This document shows, one piece after another, positions 60,392 to 64,000 of a stretch of DNA of 64,000 bases. Each line of letters starts with the position of its first letter. Position 1 is the first letter of the stretch. Where the stretch lies: contig CAZNNH010000001.1 of assembly GCA_964574335.1 (NCBI GenBank), forward strand, positions 1 to 64,000, read 5' to 3'. The position numbers were made by a program, and so were the translations under genes. The stretch comes from CAZNNH01 sp964574335 (GTDB lineage: Bacteria > Acidobacteriota > Vicinamibacteria > Fen-336). The notes beneath the pieces are model-generated. The model ran no database searches, was not told where the DNA came from, and saw nothing but the letters and a program-made list of their open reading frames with translations.

Positions 60392-60979
60392 TCACTGGGG
60401 ACCGTCCACGCGATCTTCGTCTAGTGCATCGTCCTGGTCGTCGGCTCGACTCCTCGTCGGAAGCGTTGCTTCAAGCCGAGCTCGCAAACGTGCTAGTTCT
60501 TGGAGGCACGCCTTCTTCTGGTCCTCCAGCGGGGGGTCCGCAACACCGGCAAGGGCCTCGAGGCGGCGGTCTACGAGGCCAAGGATGACATCGGTTGGAC
60601 GATCATCCTCGATCTGCCCGAAGCCGTAACCCCCACAGGTGTGCTTCACGTCAAGAATGCCGCGCCGCACTAGCCCAAGAACGCCGGTTGGATTTCGGGG
60701 GAGAGCCTCCTGAACCGAGATGGCGAGGCCTTCCGCGGGGCCTGCGTCGGAAACCGGATAGAGCTCAGCAGCGATCTCAAGCCACTCCGGCCGACCAGTG
60801 GCTATGCCGTTGGCCAGCGCCTCCTCGGCCTCCGTATCGCTGAAGAGCTGCCGCAACGCCTCGCGGGCTCCCCGCTCCCTGATCAGCTTCCGCACCTGTG
60901 CCGCGTCGGCGCCTGTTCTTGACGGTGCCTGCCCGACGAGAAGAACGCCTGCCGCGACGAGGGCCCCTGCTACCGTCAT
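60392..60979 (-). CDS. Exported cassette protein, paralog of the 12.5-kb gene
   Basis: A 195-aa protein with a signal peptide (VAGALVAAGVLLVGQAPSR). The body shares blocks with the 183-aa protein at 12519-13070: REALRQLFSDTEAEEALANG, SVQEALPRNPTGVLGLVRRG, VILGLVDRR and LARLRARLEATLP. Two cysteines are in HTCGGYGFGQIED and KKACLQEL. The acidic tail (SRADDQDDALDEDRVDGPQ) is not in the paralog. The role is unknown; periplasmic location is expected. It is flanked by attC-like repeats on both sides. Confidence 0.7.
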   Translation of the reverse strand: MTVAGALVAAGVLLVGQAPSRTGADAAQVRKLIRERGAREALRQLFSDTEAEEALANGIATGRPEWLEIAAELYPVSDAGPAEGLAISVQEALPRNPTGVLGLVRRGILDVKHTCGGYGFGQIEDDRPTDVILGLVDRRLEALAGVADPPLEDQKKACLQELARLRARLEATLPTRSRADDQDDALDEDRVDGPQ

Positions 60980-61014
60980 GACCTAGAGCCTCTCAAGATG
61001 GCTCGCACTCTGCT

Positions 61015-61081
61015 TTGTCCGGCGAACGCCGGCGATCAGCTGCCAGCTGCGAATAGATGAAGACTGCCGCCGAAGGGGTGC
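61015..61081 (-). other. attC-like site after the first cassette gene
   Basis: On the cassette strand: CCCTTCGGCGGCAGTCTTCA, TCTATTCGCAGCTGGCAG, CTGATCGCCGGCGTTCGCC, then GGACAA. The end sequence GTTCGCCGGACAA matches GTTCGCCTGACAA beside the integrase (61610-61622) with one mismatch. That is what two products of one site-specific recombination system should look like. Confidence 0.6.
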
Positions 61082-61600
61082 CTACCTTTGAATTCCCTGC
61101 AGATTGTCTGCTGCATCGCCTTGTTCGCCTGCCCCTTGCCCTACGCCATCCCGTCTCATCCTGTTCCCCGCCCACCAACCCACGGCTACCGCCACGACTC
61201 CGATGCCGAAGTCGAGCCACACAACCCAGGTCCGTAGGATGAGGGTCCAGAACCACGAACTCCCCCAGGTGTAGGCATTGAAGAACGGCCCGCACTTCAC
61301 CGCCGCTGGAAAGGCAGTCAGTGCGACCGCTCCCGCTGCTGTCGCGAGCATCGAGCAGCCGGTCCTCCCGCAGACCAGCCCCGCTGCTAGCCACGCCATC
61401 CAGGAGATCACGACCATCGCGCTGTAGTTCCACCGGGCATCGTGCCCACTCTCTACGACGCCGAGCACTCCGGCAACGACGACCAACGCGACGGCCATCC
61501 ACGCTGCGGCGAAGAACACCACGACTACACGAGTGGCCTGGGTCGGCACCAAGTGCTCGATCCTCTTCCACCCCCTACGCGCTACGCCGTTTGACGTCAC
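61082..61600 (-). CDS. Membrane protein, first gene of the cassette array
   Basis: A 172-aa protein with about four membrane helices (TRVVVVFFAAAWMAVALVVV, YSAMVVISWMAWLAAGLVCG, CSMLATAAGAVALTAFPAAV, WVVWLDFGIGVVAVAVGWWA). GTG 61600 lies 10 bp after the GTTCGCCTGACAA junction, so the cassette boundary sits just before its start, as expected. Family unknown. It is the cassette nearest the integrase and so the most recently inserted, if the array behaves as usual. Confidence 0.6.
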   Translation of the reverse strand: MTSNGVARRGWKRIEHLVPTQATRVVVVFFAAAWMAVALVVVAGVLGVVESGHDARWNYSAMVVISWMAWLAAGLVCGRTGCSMLATAAGAVALTAFPAAVKCGPFFNAYTWGSSWFWTLILRTWVVWLDFGIGVVAVAVGWWAGNRMRRDGVGQGAGEQGDAADNLQGIQR

Positions 61601-61742
61601 TAGGCCTCGTTGTCAGGCGAACAATTGGTAGGTCGCACCCAGAACCTCCGGTTCGGGGCGATATCGCCGCGAGGATAGCGAATATCTGCGTTCCGATAAA
61701 GGCGTTGTGGCCGCGGACGGGCGGGCGCGCTGCCGGTCGACA
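61601..61742 (-). other. Candidate attI region between integrase and first cassette
   Basis: The 142-bp gap lies between the stop of the integrase gene and the first cassette. It contains the junction GTTCGCCTGACAA (61622-61610, cassette strand), repeated at the end of the next attC-like site. The rest is not repeated in the window, as expected for attI. It also contains CGATATCG and CCGGTTCGGGG; a cassette promoter could lie here or inside the integrase gene. Confidence 0.5.
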
Positions 61743-62738
61743 TCAGCCGAGGCTGTCCAGGGGGCTCCGGATCCGTCGCTTGATCGGGTTCATGATGTGG
61801 ATGTAGATCATGGTGGTCCTGACATCCTTGTGACCGAGAAGCTCTTGGACGGTGCGGATGTCGTGGCCGTCTTCGAGCAGGTGGGTCGCGAGGCTGTGCC
61901 TCAGGCTATGGACCCTGCCCGGCTTGGGGATGCCCGAGGCGCGCATGGCGATCGCGAACTCGCGCTGCAGGAAGGACTTGTGTACGTGGTAGCGCTGACG
62001 TTGCCGGGTCTCAGGATCGAAGTGGATCCGCGCGGCTGGGAATACCCACTGCCAGGGCCATTCACGGTGCGCCGACGGGTACTTCCGGCCCAGCGCATCC
62101 GGGAGGTACACGCTGCCGGCGGCCCGGCGCAAGTCGAGGTCGTGCCGGCGCTTGATCTCGGCGAGGTGCTTCCTGAGCGGTTCGAGCAGCGAGCGCGCGA
62201 AGAGGGTGCCGCGGTCCTTCTGACCCTTCCCGTTCCGCACCACGACTTCCGGCGTGGTGAAGTCCAGGTCCTGCACACGGAGGGCGCAGCACTCGATCAG
62301 GCGAAGGCCTGAGCCGTAGAGCAACGCCGACATCAATGCTGGCACTCCGTGGAGGTATGCCAGCACGGCCGACACCTCCTCACGGCTGAGGACCAAGGGA
62401 AGACGCTTCGGTCGCTTGGCCCGCGGCGTCGTCTCGAGCCCCTCGAGCTTCATCTCGAGGACCTCGCGGTAGAGGAACAGCAGCGCCGAGAAGGCCTGGC
62501 TCTGGGTCGAGGCGCTGACCTTCTTCCGAATGGCAAGGTGGGTCCGGAAGCCCCGGACCTGCGGGCCTCCCATCTCCTTGGGGTGCTTGACGCCATGGAA
62601 GAACATGTAGCGCTTGATCCAGCCGACGTAGGCCTTTTCGGTGCTGGGGCTCTAGTGGCGGGTGGGGAGGGCCTGGCGGACGCGGTCCAGCAGGCGTGGG
62701 GCCGAAGGGCGATGTTGTGGCGTGTCGGCAGAGCACAT
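61743..62738 (-). pseudogene. intI: Integron integrase (IntI-type tyrosine recombinase), amber-interrupted
   Basis: ATG 62738 follows GGAGGTGAGC and gives RLLDRVRQALPTRH, then TAG (62654-62652) in place of the conserved Tyr of the RHYSxxT motif, then SPSTEKAYVGWIKRYMFFHG in the same frame. The catalytic residues are all present: Arg in GSGLRLIECCALRVQDLDF, HSLRHSLATHLLEDG, LLGHKDVRT and Tyr in TTMIYIH. The IntI-specific extra segment is seen as YHVHKSFLQREFAIAMRASG. Restored length is 331 aa, normal for IntI. It reads toward the cassettes, so its 3' end faces attI (the 'reverse' arrangement). Unless the amber codon is suppressed, only a product from an internal ATG such as 62606 can be made; that would lack part of the N-terminal domain. 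Confidence 0.88.
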
Positions 62739-63026
62739 GCTCACCTCCAGGGCTCGGCAACGGCCTTGACACCGCCGGGGAGAGAGTAGGCGGGGGCGTC
62801 TTCAGAGGACGGTACTCGAGGGGGGTGCCTGGGCGGGTCCGGTGGTTCACGGTTTCCAGACCGGGCTCGTGGGATGCCCGGAGCGGGGCCACGACGGCCT
62901 CGGCACTTGGCGGGGCTGGAGATCCGGTCGCCCGAGGTGGCGTGGGAAACCCGGCCTGTAAACGCCACACCCGTTGGGACGGCTACGCACTCGAGAGGCC
63001 GAAGCGGCCTCCAGGAGGAGCCAGAC

Positions 63027-63524
63027 ATGAGAAACGTCGCCCTGATGCTGGGAGCCACCCTCGGCCTCAGCCTTCTTGTCACCCCGGCCCCCGCCGCTGA
63101 GGTGCCCGCGGCCGTCGCCGAGAACCTGAACCGCGCGACCGAGCTACTGCTCGGCGAGCACCCGACGGAGTCGCAGCTTCAGCAGGGGTTCCTGCACCTG
63201 CTCGACGCCGTGCCCCTCGTCGTCCCCCAGGGGACGACAGCCCCCGAATGGCTGTCGAAGCTGGGCGAGGCTCAGGCTCTTGTTGAGAAGGGCTCGCCGG
63301 TCGAGCCACGAGCGGTGGCGCTGCTGAACGACTGCTACCGCGAGACCCATGGCGGCGAGGGGTTCCGGATGCCGCCGTCGGTTGACTCGATCGTCGATGC
63401 GCGAGAGCAGATCCGGCTCTGGCTCGGTTCGGTGCCCGGGCTGGTGACGGCCGGTGACGGCGACGAGGCGGCGCGGCGCCTGCTCGAGGCGGCCGCCGCG
63501 ATCGTGACGCCGATGGAGCGGTGA
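63027..63524 (+). CDS. Exported helical protein of unknown function
   Basis: A 165-aa protein with a signal peptide (NVALMLGATLGLSLLVTPAP). It has ENLNRATELLLGEHPTESQL and VDSIVDAREQIRLWLGSVPG, mainly helical. The start is ATG 63027 with AGGAGGAG upstream. No family recognised. It lies 12 bp before the ECF sigma gene, so they may be co-transcribed and the protein may be part of the sigma factor's control circuit. The 288-bp gap upstream of it holds the divergent promoters; nothing else is recognised. Confidence 0.7.
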   Translation: MRNVALMLGATLGLSLLVTPAPAAEVPAAVAENLNRATELLLGEHPTESQLQQGFLHLLDAVPLVVPQGTTAPEWLSKLGEAQALVEKGSPVEPRAVALLNDCYRETHGGEGFRMPPSVDSIVDAREQIRLWLGSVPGLVTAGDGDEAARRLLEAAAAIVTPMER

Positions 63525-63536
63525 CGTCGGGCGCCG

Positions 63537-64000
63537 ATGGTCGTAGCATGGCGGCACGAGGCAGCCGGGACGCTGCGGGTGGCCGACACGAGATCCTTCG
63601 ATCGGGAGGCGGAGTTCGAGCGGCTCGTGCTGCCGCTCAAGGACCGGATGATGCGTACCGTGTGGCGTGTGACCCGTGACCCGGAGCTGGCGGAGGACGC
63701 CTTCCAGGAAGCGCTGCTGACCACCTGGCGGAAGCTCCCCCAGGTCGCCGCCCACCCGAATCCGCCAGCGCTGGTGCTGCGTCTGTGCCTGGACGCAGCC
63801 GTCGATCAGCTTCGCGCACGCCGCCGTCGGCGCCGCTTCTCGACGCCCCTCGAGAAGGAGGGCGTCGACGGCGGGGCGCTCTCGCCCGAGCGCGCTGCCG
63901 AGCGGGCCGAGCACACCGCCCTGGTCTTGGACGCGCTGGGGCGCCTTCAGGGGCGGCAGGCCAGCGCGCTGCTGCTCCGCGCCGTTCACGAGGAGCCCTA
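63537..64000 (+). CDS. ECF sigma factor, 3' end beyond the window
   Basis: Frame from ATG 63537 (or GTG 63579) encodes region 2 (FERLVLPLKDRMMRTVWRVT, DPELAEDAFQEALLTTWRKL), a linker with RRRRRRFSTPLEKEG and the start of region 4 (ALGRLQGRQASALLLRAVHE). The window ends before the helix-turn-helix. It belongs to the sigma-70 ECF group. Neither start has a strong ribosome site. Confidence 0.8.
   Translation, partial: MVVAWRHEAAGTLRVADTRSFDREAEFERLVLPLKDRMMRTVWRVTRDPELAEDAFQEALLTTWRKLPQVAAHPNPPALVLRLCLDAAVDQLRARRRRRRFSTPLEKEGVDGGALSPERAAERAEHTALVLDALGRLQGRQASALLLRAVHEEP

Overview
This is a high-GC Gram-negative chromosomal window. It carries a TolC/MFP/RND tripartite pump, several lipoproteins with lipoboxes, a BamE-like lipoprotein, a proteobacterial-type (class GN) sortase with its substrate, and secreted glycoside hydrolases. 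The mix (GH3, GH97, many secreted beta-propeller and beta-helix proteins, NrsF-type anti-sigma protein) would fit an Acidobacteriota-like soil or sediment lineage. No rRNA, tRNA or marker gene settles the taxonomy, so that is an inference. Many junctions look degraded (truncated, amber-interrupted or frameshifted genes), which could be real decay or draft/metagenome assembly error.

Layout. 1-10.6 kb: GH3 beta-glucosidase, B12-binding radical SAM enzyme, a DUF4143 ATPase with a perfect 28-bp palindrome upstream, an ECF sigma/NrsF pair, a remnant of a DUF692 (BufB/HvfB) gene followed by a BufC/HvfC-type partner, an EamA transporter, and small envelope proteins. 10.6-15.4 kb: repeats, a radical SAM enzyme, a polysaccharide deacetylase, then a minus-strand run of small lipoproteins and unknown proteins plus a flavodoxin. 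15.4-30.7 kb: secreted proteins, including an amber-interrupted beta-helix protein, GH97, a TIG/collagen-like/beta-helix protein, a sortase and its VIT/VWA substrate, an amidohydrolase, a CocE hydrolase, and a beta-propeller lipoprotein split by a 41-G tract. 30.8-45.1 kb: kinase, PAP2 phosphatase, histidine kinase/response regulator/PepSY operon, YncE propeller, an RND efflux operon, and an M3 oligopeptidase. 45.2-56.3 kb: two adjacent polytopic membrane proteins with a papain-like (C39-like) domain, one with apparent catalytic residues and one without, then a P3A proton ATPase and a GH3-PA14 enzyme.

56.3-62.7 kb: a run of minus-strand genes of unknown function. From 58.9 kb on, four intergenic gaps share a degenerate repeat, and the run ends at a tyrosine recombinase of the integron-integrase (IntI) type. 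I read this as a chromosomal integron whose integrase gene points the same way as its cassettes, with its 3' end facing attI. That is the arrangement known for 'reverse' integrases in Treponema and some other phyla. The integrase has an in-frame amber codon exactly where IntI proteins have a conserved tyrosine. One cassette gene has a paralog at 12.5 kb, inside the other cluster of small minus-strand genes.

62.7-64 kb: an exported protein and the start of another ECF sigma factor, cut by the window edge. The most unusual leads are the inverted integron, the membrane peptidase/pseudopeptidase pair, an in-frame UGA with a hairpin at SECIS-like spacing after the first of that pair, and the ATPase palindrome.
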